64,000 nt of DNA from NCBI RefSeq assembly GCF_023507745.1, contig NZ_JALPZO010000123.1, forward strand, positions 1 to 64,000, written 5' to 3'. The stretch's first letter is position 1. Every line of letters begins with the position of its first letter. The DNA comes from Vreelandella olivaria. Lineage in GTDB: Bacteria; Pseudomonadota; Gammaproteobacteria; Pseudomonadales; Halomonadaceae. Under the pieces are notes generated by a model, which made no database searches, was not told the origin of the DNA, and saw only the letters and a list, made by a program, of their open reading frames with translations. The translations under genes were made by a program, and so were the position numbers. Below are positions 51,636-60,617 of the stretch, in pieces.

Positions 51636-52630
51636 GAGACATGCTCCATGGTGGAATCAGCATGAGAGGAGGCAAAACGTTGACGATAAACCGAGGGTGA
51701 CACCCCGTAGTAGCGCTGAAACTGACGACGCAATTGTTCCGCCCCACCCAGCCTCCAGCGTTGTGCCAGACGCTCAAGAGATACCGGCTCCCGCGCATTG
51801 AGTAACGCCAGGCGTGCTTGTTCAAGGCGTAGCTGGGTCAGGTAAGCACCTGGTGTTGTGTTTAAGTGGCGCTTAAACTGCCGGGTAAGGTGGCGAGTTG
51901 AGACAGCCATCAGGTCAGCCATGCTCTCAAGCCCATGATCTGCGCTGGGATCAGCATGGAGTTGATCCAGTAAGCGACGCAGCGGGCCAGCCGTCTGCTG
52001 GCGTCGCAGTATCTCGCTAAACTGCGACTGACCGCCTGGGCGTTGTAAAAACACCACCAGTTCACGAGCTACTCGCCCTGCCAGCCCAGCACCGTGGTCT
52101 GCCTCTACCAATGACAGCGCCAGATCAATACCCGCCGTTACGCCTGCGCTGGTGTAGCGGCCATTGCTTTCGATATATAGCGCGTCGGGCTCGACGCTGA
52201 GCGCCGGGTACTCATCAGCCAATGTCTGGGCATGGCGCCAGTGGGTCGTCACACGACACCCATCCAGTAAACCGGCAGCGGCTAATAAGAACGCCCCAGA
52301 GCAGATAGATCCCAGGCGCCTAACCTGAGGAGCAACCTCACACAATACTTCTTTCACTGTGGCTATTTCACGCTGCTGCATCACGCCACTGCCGCCCGCC
52401 ACCAGCAGCGTATCCAGTGGCCGTAAACGATTGAGCTGGTGGTAGTGATGAGTAGCGTGTACCGCTAAACCGCCGTTGGTGGCCACCGGGCCTACGGCAT
52501 CGGCGACCAGCGTTAATTGATAGAGGGGTTGGGGGCTTAACGCATTGGCACTAGCAAAGACCTGCCAAGGGCCGCTGACATCCAGCAGTTGGCAGTCGGG
52601 ATAGGCAAGCAGGGCAACATGGCGAGTCAC
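51626..52630 (-). CDS. AraC-family regulator with DJ-1/PfpI domain (GlxA type)
   Basis: Regulator of about 334 residues. The N-terminal DJ-1/PfpI-like domain (LLAYPDCQLLDVSGPWQVF; nucleophile-elbow-like cysteine in SICSGAFLLAAAGLL) probably senses a small molecule without being a protease. The C-terminal AraC domain has two helix-turn-helix units (MADLMAVSTRHLTRQFKRHL and RLAQRWRLGGAEQLRRQFQRY). The start is GTG 52630 with GGAGAG before it. An inverted repeat covers this ribosome binding site. Confidence 0.88.
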   Translation of the reverse strand: MTRHVALLAYPDCQLLDVSGPWQVFASANALSPQPLYQLTLVADAVGPVATNGGLAVHATHHYHQLNRLRPLDTLLVAGGSGVMQQREIATVKEVLCEVAPQVRRLGSICSGAFLLAAAGLLDGCRVTTHWRHAQTLADEYPALSVEPDALYIESNGRYTSAGVTAGIDLALSLVEADHGAGLAGRVARELVVFLQRPGGQSQFSEILRRQQTAGPLRRLLDQLHADPSADHGLESMADLMAVSTRHLTRQFKRHLNTTPGAYLTQLRLEQARLALLNAREPVSLERLAQRWRLGGAEQLRRQFQRYYGVSPSVYRQRFASSHADSTMEHVSCL

Positions 52631-52633
52631 AAT

Positions 52634-52660
52634 CTCTCTCCATTAATGGAATAGAGAGAG
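52634..52660. promoter_or_regulatory. Inverted repeat over the regulator's ribosome binding site
   Basis: CTCTCTC (52634-52640) pairs with GAGAGAG (52654-52660), and CATTAATG between them is itself palindromic. On the minus strand this includes the GGAGAG ribosome binding site of the AraC-type gene. It may be an operator or an RNA hairpin limiting translation. Confidence 0.4.
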
Positions 52661-52745
52661 TGTCAGCGCTACGCCCTGCGTCGGCAAGGACCATTACCCC
52701 ACCGATACAGACATATGTCTAAATGAGCGGTATATCAGATCGGAA

Positions 52746-53429
52746 TCAGCCCGTTCTCTCCAAGGGTGCATCCATCCTCCGAACACTAGCCACGAAGTCG
52801 CTAAAACGCTCGCCCTGGATGATGACATGCTCCCAAAGCGCCTGTTGCGCCAGAGCAGGGGCACCCTGTTCGATCGCATCCACAATGGCTTGATGCTCGT
52901 TTAGCGAATTATGCATGCGCTGACGAACCTGTAGCTGCAAGCGCCGGTAGGGTTTAAGCCGCTGCTTGAGTTGACGAGCTTCACTGGCCAGAAACGTATT
53001 GTGGCTAGCCGTATAAATACAGTCGTGGAACACCTCATTTTCGTAGTAATACTCGTCGGTATCGCCTGCCAAAGCTGCGGCCTCGCAGCGCTCATGGGCT
53101 GCCCGTAACGCCGACAACTCCGCTTCGCTTATACGGCGTGCAGCCAAACGGCCACACATCCCTTCCAATTCGGCCATTACTTCGAACATCTCAATCAGTT
53201 GATCAACACCCACTTTGGCAACGAAAGTACCTTTTTTGGGCGACACAGTAACAAGCCCACTGGCGACCAATTGTTGAAAGGCTTCCCGTACCGGTGTGCG
53301 GGAGACATTGAATTCTCGCCCAAGCGCCTCAGGATCCAACCGTTCACCCGGGGCACGGCGACCGTTAATAATATCGTCTTCCAGAGAGTCCCTGAGCAGC
53401 TGCGCGTTAGAACGCTTGGTGTCAGCCAT
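52746..53429 (-). CDS. matR: GntR-family (FCD) regulator, probable malonate regulator
   Basis: GntR regulator of 227 residues: winged helix-turn-helix (ALGREFNVSRTPVREAFQQLVASGLV) and an all-helical FCD effector domain with metal-type ligands (for example HDCIY and NEHQAI). It is divergent from the TRAP/malonate operon at 53586, with a 156-base regulatory gap. MatR in rhizobia has the same family and location, so control of malonate genes is a strong inference. ATG 53429 is preceded by AGGAGA. Confidence 0.85.
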   Translation of the reverse strand: MADTKRSNAQLLRDSLEDDIINGRRAPGERLDPEALGREFNVSRTPVREAFQQLVASGLVTVSPKKGTFVAKVGVDQLIEMFEVMAELEGMCGRLAARRISEAELSALRAAHERCEAAALAGDTDEYYYENEVFHDCIYTASHNTFLASEARQLKQRLKPYRRLQLQVRQRMHNSLNEHQAIVDAIEQGAPALAQQALWEHVIIQGERFSDFVASVRRMDAPLERTG

Positions 53430-53441
53430 ACTTTATCTCCT

Positions 53442-53512
53442 AAATTTATGCCTCATCCGGTGGCTTTTGATGATGACATAAATTTGACACTAGCATATAT
53501 AAAGACTATTGA
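53442..53512 (+). promoter_or_regulatory. Promoter and possible MatR operator for the malonate operon
   Basis: TTGACA (53484-53489) with a 17-base spacer and TATTGA (53507-53512) form a sigma-70-like promoter. A perfect 9-bp inverted repeat, AAATTTATG (53442-53450) and CATAAATTT (53477-53485), reaches into the -35 element, and its left arm lies just before the regulator gene start. This suits a repressor acting on both genes. A second inverted repeat, ATCAT-CAGCC-ATGAT, lies downstream near 53520-53534. Confidence 0.5.
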
Positions 53513-53585
53513 AATATATATCATCAGCCATGATGAATACAAAAAGCAAATCCAAACACACAACAACAAATGATGGAGACGCCCC

Positions 53586-54581
53586 ATGCAACGCTATTTG
53601 TTCCCTGCCATTACTGCGCTGGGCCTTACTATTGCTGCCTCTCATGCCAGTGCCAATACCGTTCTACGTGCCTCGCACCAGTTCCCCGGCGGCCAGGGGG
53701 ATATACGTGACGAGATGGTTCAGCTAATGGCCCGTACTGTTGCGGAGGCCGATGTTGGCCTGACCATTGAAGTTTACCCCGGCCAATCGTTATTCAGGGC
53801 GCGTGAACAGTGGGGCGCGTTATCCCGCGGCAGGCTGGATATCACCTCGCTCCCTCTTGATTACGCCAGCGGCCGCCACCCGGAATTTTCCGCCACCTTG
53901 ATGCCTGGGCTGGTGCGCAACCAGGAGCACGCCCAGCGCCTCAATGATTCCGACTATATGACGATGATTAAGGAGGTCATCCTGGAAGGAGGTGCACGGG
54001 TACTGGCAGACGCGTGGTTGTCAGGCGGTTTCGCCTCCAGTGAACAGTGCATCACCTCTCCGGATACGGTGGCAGGCCAAAATATCCGCGCGGCCGGCCC
54101 CGCCTTTGAAGAAATGCTCGAAGCCGCAGGGGCATCCATTGCGTCCATGCCCTCCTCAGAGATTTATACTGCCATGCAAACTGGCGTACTGGATGCAGCA
54201 AATACCTCCTCGATGTCGTTTATCTCTTTCCGACTCTATGAACAGGTTGAGTGCCTAACTGAACCGGGCGATTTTGCCTTGTGGTTTATGTACGAACCCA
54301 TCCTGATTTCGGAGCAGGTGTGGCAACGGCTGAATGAAGAGCAACAAGCCGCCCTTCTGGAAGCTGGCAAGGCCGCCGAAGCGTTCTTTGCTGAGGAAGC
54401 CGCTGCCATCGACGAAGAAATGGCGACGATCTACCGTGAGAATGGCGTCGAAGTAGTGCGCATGAGCGAAGAAGAGTATAACGCCTGGCTTGATATCGCC
54501 CGGGAGACGTCTTACCAAAACTTCGCCGATAAGGTTCCTAACGGCCAAGCCATCATCGATGCGGCGCTAGCCGTCGAGTAA
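53586..54581 (+). CDS. TRAP transporter substrate-binding protein (DctP family), probably malonate
   Basis: Periplasmic protein of 331 residues with a Sec signal peptide ending ASHASA-NTV. It contains the DctP core: a mature start VLRASHQFPGG, the conserved arginine region GQNIRAAGPAFEEML, and MQTGVLDAANTS. TRAP binding proteins deliver organic acids to a Na+-driven permease. Synteny with malonyl-CoA decarboxylase and synthetase points to malonate. GGAG precedes the ATG. Confidence 0.87.
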   Translation: MQRYLFPAITALGLTIAASHASANTVLRASHQFPGGQGDIRDEMVQLMARTVAEADVGLTIEVYPGQSLFRAREQWGALSRGRLDITSLPLDYASGRHPEFSATLMPGLVRNQEHAQRLNDSDYMTMIKEVILEGGARVLADAWLSGGFASSEQCITSPDTVAGQNIRAAGPAFEEMLEAAGASIASMPSSEIYTAMQTGVLDAANTSSMSFISFRLYEQVECLTEPGDFALWFMYEPILISEQVWQRLNEEQQAALLEAGKAAEAFFAEEAAAIDEEMATIYRENGVEVVRMSEEEYNAWLDIARETSYQNFADKVPNGQAIIDAALAVE

Positions 54582-54664
54582 GTATTCCCCCATGACCGCT
54601 TTGGCCCCTCTGCTTCCTGAGTGGCCACATTTGTCCGCTGCTTGCTTAGCTTGACGAGGGAATC

Positions 54665-55183
54665 ATGACAACTCCAACCACTCACCCTGCTGCACGCGGT
54701 GGGGTAATCGGCGGCTATATCCTATTGATGGATAGGCTCTCCCGACTATCGGCCTACCTTGCCTGCGCCATGTTTATGGCCGGGGTTCTGGTCATCTGCC
54801 AAATGGTATTTATCCGCTATGCCATGGGCATGAGTACCAGTTGGCAAACCGAATTCACCATTTTTTCTGTCACTGGCGCCATGCTGATGGGCAGCCCCTA
54901 TGTGCTCATGACCGGCGGGCACGTTGCTATCACCATTTTACCGGACTCGCTGGGAGGCTTCGCTCAAAAAGCCATGCGGCTTGTGGCCTCGCTGTTTGGG
55001 CTGTGTTTTTGTGCCGCACTGGCCTATGCCTCCTGGGTATATGTGCTGGAAGCCATACACGGTAACTGGACGACCGGCTCCGTTTGGAACCCTCCCCTAT
55101 GGCCTGCTCTCATGCCGGTGGCCGTTGGAACAACGCTTTTATCCCTACAGTACGTTGCTGAAATTTTGCGGCGGGAGGGCTAA
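54665..55183 (+). CDS. TRAP transporter small permease (DctQ family)
   Basis: Membrane protein of 172 residues with four helices. A polar N-terminus of about 30 residues is followed by RLSAYLACAMFMAGVLVI and the family-typical WQTEFTIF segment. It forms a complex with the large subunit encoded 2 bases downstream. An 83-base gap after the binding-protein gene contains only a weak TGGCC/GGCCA repeat. Confidence 0.87.
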   Translation: MTTPTTHPAARGGVIGGYILLMDRLSRLSAYLACAMFMAGVLVICQMVFIRYAMGMSTSWQTEFTIFSVTGAMLMGSPYVLMTGGHVAITILPDSLGGFAQKAMRLVASLFGLCFCAALAYASWVYVLEAIHGNWTTGSVWNPPLWPALMPVAVGTTLLSLQYVAEILRREG

Positions 55184-55185
55184 TC

Positions 55186-56520
55186 ATGGATCCGATCACA
55201 CTCGGTATTATCGTAGCTATTGGCCTCATCGTATTGATGGCCATTGGTACACCTATCGCCTTTGCCCTGGGGGGTATCTCTCTGCTGGCCCTGCTTTATG
55301 ATCGCGGCCTGCCGGAACTGATCTATTTTGGCGAAACGTTTTTTGACCGCATTGCTGAATTCGGTTTTGTGGCAATCCCCATGTTTATTCTTATGGGCGC
55401 TGCCGTCGCCTCTTCCCCTACGGGCCGAGACCTGTACCGTTCGCTGGATTTATGGATGGGTCGGCTGCCGGGCGGCTTGGCGGTATCCAATATCGGGGCC
55501 TGCTCCATATTCGCCGCGCTTTCTGGCTCCTCGCCAGCAACCTGTGCCGCTATCGGTAAAATGGGTATTCCCGAGATGCGCAGACGTGGCTATCCCGATG
55601 GCGTTGCTGCCGGCTGTATTGCTGCTGGTGGCACCCTGGGGATTCTGATTCCTCCATCGGTCACCATGATTATCTACGGCATCTCTACGGAAACCTCTAT
55701 TGGCCGTCTGTTTATTGCCGGCGTCGTTCCGGGGTTTATGCTGGCCGGGCTGTTTATGATATGGACCATGATTGCCTGCAAACTCGCTGGTGGGTATGAC
55801 AATCCCCTGGCCGCTTCCACTGAGAAGATGAAACAAACCATCAAACAAAACGTGGACGCCAACGTCAAAGCGCTGGTGCGGGTATTGCCCTTTTTAGGGG
55901 TGGTCGCTGGCATTCTGTTTGCCCTTTATGGCGGCGTGGCAACACCCTCCGAAGCAGCCGGTGTGGGGGCCTTCCTTTGTCTGGCGCTGGCGGTTGTGAT
56001 TTATCGCATGTGGAAACTGGGCCCGCTGAAACTGATTATGCGCGACTCGTTGCGAGAGAGCGTGATGATCATGCTGGTGATCGCCACTGCTGAAGTATTC
56101 GCGTATGCCCTCTCCTCCATGTTTATTACCCAAACAGTAGCCGCCGCGATTGCCAACCTGGAAGTCAATCGCTGGGTACTGATGGGTGTCATCAATCTCT
56201 TTCTGTTAGTTGCAGGTTTCTTTCTACCGCCTGTGGCTGTCATCGTCATGACCGCTCCGATCTTGCTGCCCATTATTCTGGCTGCGGATTTTGACCCCTA
56301 CTGGTTCGCCGTTATCCTAACCATTAATCTTGAAATTGGCCTTATCACCCCACCTGTTGGACTCAACCTCTTCATTATTAAAGGTATCGCACCGGATATC
56401 TCATTAAGGGATATTTTAATGGGCAGCCTGCCTTATGCCCTTTGCATGGTGCTGGGCATTCTGTTGCTGTGCTTTTTCCCAGGTATCGCGCTGTGGCTAC
56501 CCAACCTGATCATGGGCTAA
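55186..56520 (+). CDS. TRAP transporter large permease (DctM family)
   Basis: Ion-coupled transport subunit of 444 residues with about twelve helices. The family segments SGSSPATCAAIGKMGIPEM, GGTLGILIPPSVTMIIYG and NLEIGLITPPVGLNLF are intact. With the binding protein and DctQ subunit it makes a full TRAP system, likely Na+/malonate symport. ATG follows two bases after the DctQ stop. Confidence 0.9.
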   Translation: MDPITLGIIVAIGLIVLMAIGTPIAFALGGISLLALLYDRGLPELIYFGETFFDRIAEFGFVAIPMFILMGAAVASSPTGRDLYRSLDLWMGRLPGGLAVSNIGACSIFAALSGSSPATCAAIGKMGIPEMRRRGYPDGVAAGCIAAGGTLGILIPPSVTMIIYGISTETSIGRLFIAGVVPGFMLAGLFMIWTMIACKLAGGYDNPLAASTEKMKQTIKQNVDANVKALVRVLPFLGVVAGILFALYGGVATPSEAAGVGAFLCLALAVVIYRMWKLGPLKLIMRDSLRESVMIMLVIATAEVFAYALSSMFITQTVAAAIANLEVNRWVLMGVINLFLLVAGFFLPPVAVIVMTAPILLPIILAADFDPYWFAVILTINLEIGLITPPVGLNLFIIKGIAPDISLRDILMGSLPYALCMVLGILLLCFFPGIALWLPNLIMG

Positions 56521-56533
56521 AGGAGGCTTATTT

Positions 56534-57889
56534 ATGAACATGACTTTTCTCCAGGAGTTGTTTAACAACATCACCCAGCGTGATGCCTTGTTAAGGCGCA
56601 AGCACCCGGAAACGCAAACACCTGACCATGGCCAGTTGGTAAAAGCCTGCCAGACGCTGCTGGCCAGTGATGGAGAAGCCTCCAGCATTGCGCTTGCCAG
56701 TCGGGCACTGGCAATCTACCAACGCCTTTCTGACGCCGAAAAGCGCAGTTTTTTTACTCGCTTATCTGAAGACTTTGCCGCTGACCCCAACCATATTGAT
56801 GATACCTACCAAGCCTATCAAACCAGTCGTAATAACCACACTCTGCAAGCGCTGTTTGAAGCCTGTGAACCGCGGCGTCAGGAGTTGTTTCGGCGCTTAA
56901 ACCTGGCCAGCGGCGGTACCTATGACCTGGTAAAAATGCGCGAAGATCTGCTCACGTTACTGCGGGACGAGCCAGGTTTAGCACCTATCGACGATGATTT
57001 TGCGCACCTGTTCAGTTCATGGTTTAACCGTGGCTTTTTGATGCTAAAGCGTATTGACTGGAATACACCCGCCTCCATTCTGGAAAAGATTATCCGCTAT
57101 GAAGCGGTTCATGAAATCCAGGACTGGAACGATCTACGTCGTCGGCTGGATGCCAGGGATCGCCGCTGTTTTGCCTTCTTTCATCCCGCCATTGGCGATG
57201 AGCCACTGATTTTCGTGGAAGTAGCGCTGTATAAAGGATTGCCAAGCCGCATTCAACCCATTCTAAAGGGAGAGGAAGATGGATGGGTGGATACTGACAA
57301 TGCAGATACCGCTGCCTTTTTTGGCATCAGTAACTGCCAAACCGGCCTGAGGGGAATCTCCTTCGGCAACTTCCTGATCAAACAGGTGGTTCAGGAACTC
57401 AGCCAGGAACTTCCCCAGCTCAAACATTTCGTTACCCTTTCCCCCGTACCTGGCTTCGCCCAATGGCTGGCTGAGCAGCAGCATGCTGAGCAATGGCCGG
57501 AAGTGGTCCGCGAAACGTTGGCTGAACTGAAGTTGCCTGACTGGCAGCAGGATAAACAGCGGGCCGAACGGCTAAAAGCGCTAGTTCGCCCCCTGGCGGC
57601 CTACTACCTGGTGGACCAAAAGAACCACTACGGGCTACCACAGAACCCGGTCGCCCGCTTCCATTTGGGCAATGGTGCTGAATTGCATCGTATTAATTGG
57701 CTGGGCGATATATCCGCCAAGGGGCTGACTCAGTCTGCTGGCCTGATGGTTAACTATCTTTATGTGCTTGATGACATTGAGCGCAACCACGAAAGCTATA
57801 CAGCAAAGGCGGCGGTTGCCTGCTCTAACGAAGTGCGCGACCTCGCACGTCGCGCCCGGAAGCTGGCCAAGGGAGAGACCACCAAATGA
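56534..57889 (+). CDS. matA: Malonyl-CoA decarboxylase
   Basis: Cytoplasmic enzyme of 451 residues converting malonyl-CoA to acetyl-CoA and CO2. The N-terminal helical domain is followed by the acetyltransferase-like catalytic domain. The likely catalytic serine is in TLSPVPGF and the histidine in FHLGNGAELHRINW, at the positions known from human and rhizobial enzymes. The family's C-terminal GLMVNYLYVL is present. AGGAGG lies seven bases before the ATG. The stop overlaps the synthetase start by 4 bases. Confidence 0.93.
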   Translation: MNMTFLQELFNNITQRDALLRRKHPETQTPDHGQLVKACQTLLASDGEASSIALASRALAIYQRLSDAEKRSFFTRLSEDFAADPNHIDDTYQAYQTSRNNHTLQALFEACEPRRQELFRRLNLASGGTYDLVKMREDLLTLLRDEPGLAPIDDDFAHLFSSWFNRGFLMLKRIDWNTPASILEKIIRYEAVHEIQDWNDLRRRLDARDRRCFAFFHPAIGDEPLIFVEVALYKGLPSRIQPILKGEEDGWVDTDNADTAAFFGISNCQTGLRGISFGNFLIKQVVQELSQELPQLKHFVTLSPVPGFAQWLAEQQHAEQWPEVVRETLAELKLPDWQQDKQRAERLKALVRPLAAYYLVDQKNHYGLPQNPVARFHLGNGAELHRINWLGDISAKGLTQSAGLMVNYLYVLDDIERNHESYTAKAAVACSNEVRDLARRARKLAKGETTK

Positions 57890-59409
57890 GCCATAATCTA
57901 TTCAAAACCTTTGCCAAGCGTATGCGCGAACGTGCCACCGCCAACTTTATTACCACCCGTGAAGAGCGGAATTACACCTACCAGGATGCGCTGGATACCA
58001 GCGCGCAACTAGCCGGTGCTCTCACCCAGCTTGGCGTTAAAAGCGGTGACAGGGTTGCCGTTCAGGTGGATAAAAGCCCGGAAGCTATACTTCTCTACCT
58101 CGCCTGCCTACGTATCGGCGGTGTCTACTTGCCACTGAATACTGGCTATACCAGCGATGAAATATGCTACTTCTTAAGTGATGCCGAACCCGCACTCTTT
58201 GTATGCCGACCAGCCGCTGCTGACGAAGCACGCACGATTGCCGCCCAGACAGGCTGCCCTGCGGTTGAAACCCTGGGTACCAATGCTGATGGCAGCCTGA
58301 TGGAAAAGTCCCAGAGAGCGGAGCCCCGTAATGACATAGTGGCATTGGGGGAACGAGACCTGGCCGCCATTCTGTATACCTCGGGCACTACCGGGCGTTC
58401 AAAAGGGGCGATGCTGACCCACCGTAACTTAGCCTCCAATGCCGCAACGCTGGTGGAGGCATGGCACTTCAGTGCCGAGGACCGGCTAATCCACGCACTG
58501 CCAATTTTCCATACCCACGGCCTGTTCGTGGCGTGTAATGTCACCTTGATGGCGGGAGCCAGCATGCTCTTTCTGGCTAAATTCGATGCCGATATCATCT
58601 TCGCTGAGCTGCCCCGGGGGAGCGTTATGATGGGTGTCCCCACCTTTTATACCCGCCTGATACAGGACAAACGCTTGACGCCCGAGGTGACGGCCCAGAT
58701 GCGCCTGTTCGTTTCCGGGTCCGCTCCACTTACTGCCGAAACTCACGAGGCGTTTAAGGCCAAAACCGGTCACGCCATCCTTGAGCGGTATGGCATGACT
58801 GAAACCAATATGAATATCTCCAACCCCTACGAAGGCGAACGCCGAGCGGGCACGGTGGGTACGCCACTTCCCGGTGTAGAAATACGCATCACCGACCGGC
58901 AAACCGGTAAAGCAGTCCCCCAGGGGGAGATCGGTATGCTGCAGATTCGCGGGCCGAATGTGTTTATTGGCTACTGGCGAATGCCTGAAAAAACCCGCGA
59001 AGAACTGCTAGAAGATGGCTTTTTCATAACGGGCGATCTCGCCACGGTGGACGAGCAAGGCTATGTACATATTGTGGGCCGGGATAAGGATCTTGTTATT
59101 TCAGGTGGCTACAATGTTTACCCGAAAGAAGTAGAACAAGTTATTGATGAATTGGAACAGGTGGCGGAATCCGCAGTGATTGGGCTGCCCCATCCTGATT
59201 TTGGCGAGGGGGTAACCGCCGTGGTGGTACCTCAGCGAGGTACCCATGTGGACGAAACCACCATTTTGGGATACCTGGAAGGCCGACTGGCGAAGTACAA
59301 GCAACCCAAACGTGTCTTTTTTGTTGATTCGCTACCGCGTAACACCATGGGCAAAGTGCAAAAAAACGAACTGCGTAAGCGCTTCTCGGGCACCTACCAA
59401 ACTGCCTAA
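57886..59409 (+). CDS. matB: Malonyl-CoA synthetase (acyl-CoA ligase)
   Basis: Adenylate-forming ligase of 507 residues, activating malonate to malonyl-CoA with ATP. The phosphate loop YTSGTTGRSKGAM, the core motif RYGMTETNMN, the hinge TGDLATVDEQGY and the C-terminal catalytic lysine in PRNTMGKVQKN are present. The choice of malonate rests on the adjacent decarboxylase and on MatB-like features such as RYGMTETNM; this is strong by synteny. Together matA and matB turn malonate into acetyl-CoA. Confidence 0.92.
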   Translation: MSHNLFKTFAKRMRERATANFITTREERNYTYQDALDTSAQLAGALTQLGVKSGDRVAVQVDKSPEAILLYLACLRIGGVYLPLNTGYTSDEICYFLSDAEPALFVCRPAAADEARTIAAQTGCPAVETLGTNADGSLMEKSQRAEPRNDIVALGERDLAAILYTSGTTGRSKGAMLTHRNLASNAATLVEAWHFSAEDRLIHALPIFHTHGLFVACNVTLMAGASMLFLAKFDADIIFAELPRGSVMMGVPTFYTRLIQDKRLTPEVTAQMRLFVSGSAPLTAETHEAFKAKTGHAILERYGMTETNMNISNPYEGERRAGTVGTPLPGVEIRITDRQTGKAVPQGEIGMLQIRGPNVFIGYWRMPEKTREELLEDGFFITGDLATVDEQGYVHIVGRDKDLVISGGYNVYPKEVEQVIDELEQVAESAVIGLPHPDFGEGVTAVVVPQRGTHVDETTILGYLEGRLAKYKQPKRVFFVDSLPRNTMGKVQKNELRKRFSGTYQTA

Positions 59410-59429
59410 CGGTTAACCCCATCACCAAT

Positions 59430-59451
59430 GGCGCTCTCCTGGCGGAGCGCC
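59430..59451 (+). terminator. Terminator-like hairpin after the malonate operon
   Basis: GGCGCTC (59430-59436) and GAGCGCC (59445-59451) form a 7-bp stem with an eight-base loop, followed by TTCACTTCC. It lies 20 bases after the matB stop. The weak T-run makes this a moderate call. Confidence 0.6.
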
Positions 59452-59568
59452 TTCACTTCCTATCACTCAATCTTAAACGCAGTTTAACGCCATACCGCGC
59501 TCTGCTATGTCACAATGGCAGGTCACAATGGTGACTATTCACTTACATCCACACGGAAGATGAGCAAT

Positions 59569-59982
59569 ATGGTGCACTACCTGCAGGGGCTTCCCCACTT
59601 TTTTGCCTACTTGATTGGTGCGCTTGTGCTGCTTGCCACCTTTATGTATTGCTACAGCCGTATTACTCCACACCATGAGTGGGAGCTCATACGTGCAGGT
59701 AATGCTGCCGCAGCACTTGCTTACGGGGGCTCGATATTAGGCTTTACCATCCCGCTGTATAGCGCTATGGCCAATTCAGTCAGCTACCTCGATTTTGTTC
59801 TCTGGGGCGTGATCGCGTTTGGAGTACAGTTGGCGACATTTTTTGCCCTTAAGCTGTTCCTGCGTCAGCAAGGGGAAAGCCTGTCTCAGCATATTACCGA
59901 AGGTCATCAGGCTTACGGCACGCTGGTGGGCAGTATCTCCATCGCGGTTGGCCTGATCAACGCGGCCTCAATGACCTGGTAA
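59569..59982 (+). CDS. DUF350 membrane protein, YjfL-like
   Basis: Inner membrane protein of about 137 residues with four helices. It matches E. coli YjfL in its pattern: the SRITPHHEWELI loop, GNAAAALAYGGSILGFTIPL, and the C-terminal NAASMTW. Function is unknown. I start it at ATG 59569, nine bases after GGAAG; ATG 59560 sits immediately next to that site. Followed 17 bases later by the DUF1190 gene. Confidence 0.82.
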   Translation: MVHYLQGLPHFFAYLIGALVLLATFMYCYSRITPHHEWELIRAGNAAAALAYGGSILGFTIPLYSAMANSVSYLDFVLWGVIAFGVQLATFFALKLFLRQQGESLSQHITEGHQAYGTLVGSISIAVGLINAASMTW

Positions 59983-59999
59983 AGGAGAGGAGAGCAGTA

Positions 60000-60605
60000 A
60001 TGGATAAACATAACCACCCAGCGCATTTACCCCGGCGTAAACGTAGTACCCGCCTATCGTTGGCCATGATGGGAGCCAGTGCTTTTGGTTTAACCGCTTG
60101 CGGCCAGCCTGCAGAAGATGAACACATCACGGATGTTCGCTTTGATGAGCCCAGAAGTTTTCAAAGTGTTGACGAGTGTGTGGCTGCGAATGTGTATACC
60201 CGCAGTGCCTGCGAAGATGCCTATGCCGCATCGCTTGAGTCCGTTCCCCGCTTTAATACCCTGGAGGCCTGCGAAGCCGAACACGGCGAAGGTGCCTGTG
60301 TCGCGCCTAATGAAGAGCAGGCACAGGCAACTAGCAGTGGCGGCAGCTGGTTTATGCCCGCCATGATGGGCTATATGGTCGGCAGTATGCTGTCGAACAC
60401 TAACCGGGGCCGTTCCTTCGAACGCGTCTATCAAGAGCCGGTTTATCGTAATCGCCAGAACCAGGGCAATTGGAATACTGCCGCTAACCAGGCCACTCAG
60501 CGTGTCAATCAACGCAACGATGCCATGCGTAACTCGGTAGTACAGAGCCGCCAGACAGCAACACGGCGAGGCCTGGGTACGCGATCAGCCTCCTGGGGTT
60601 CATAG
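60000..60605 (+). CDS. DUF1190 lipoprotein, YgiB/YjfM-like
   Basis: Predicted lipoprotein of 201 residues. A basic N-terminus (RRKRSTR) leads to a hydrophobic stretch and the lipobox LTAC near residue 34. Conserved family segments follow: SVDECVAANVYTRSACEDAY, with paired cysteines, and WFMPAMMGYMVG. The C-terminal third is rich in Arg, Gln, Asn and Ser and probably disordered. Function unknown. It sits between DUF350 and a glutathionylspermidine-synthase-like gene, as in E. coli yjfLMC. Confidence 0.85.
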   Translation: MDKHNHPAHLPRRKRSTRLSLAMMGASAFGLTACGQPAEDEHITDVRFDEPRSFQSVDECVAANVYTRSACEDAYAASLESVPRFNTLEACEAEHGEGACVAPNEEQAQATSSGGSWFMPAMMGYMVGSMLSNTNRGRSFERVYQEPVYRNRQNQGNWNTAANQATQRVNQRNDAMRNSVVQSRQTATRRGLGTRSASWGS

Positions 60606-60617
60606 CAGGGAGTTTCT

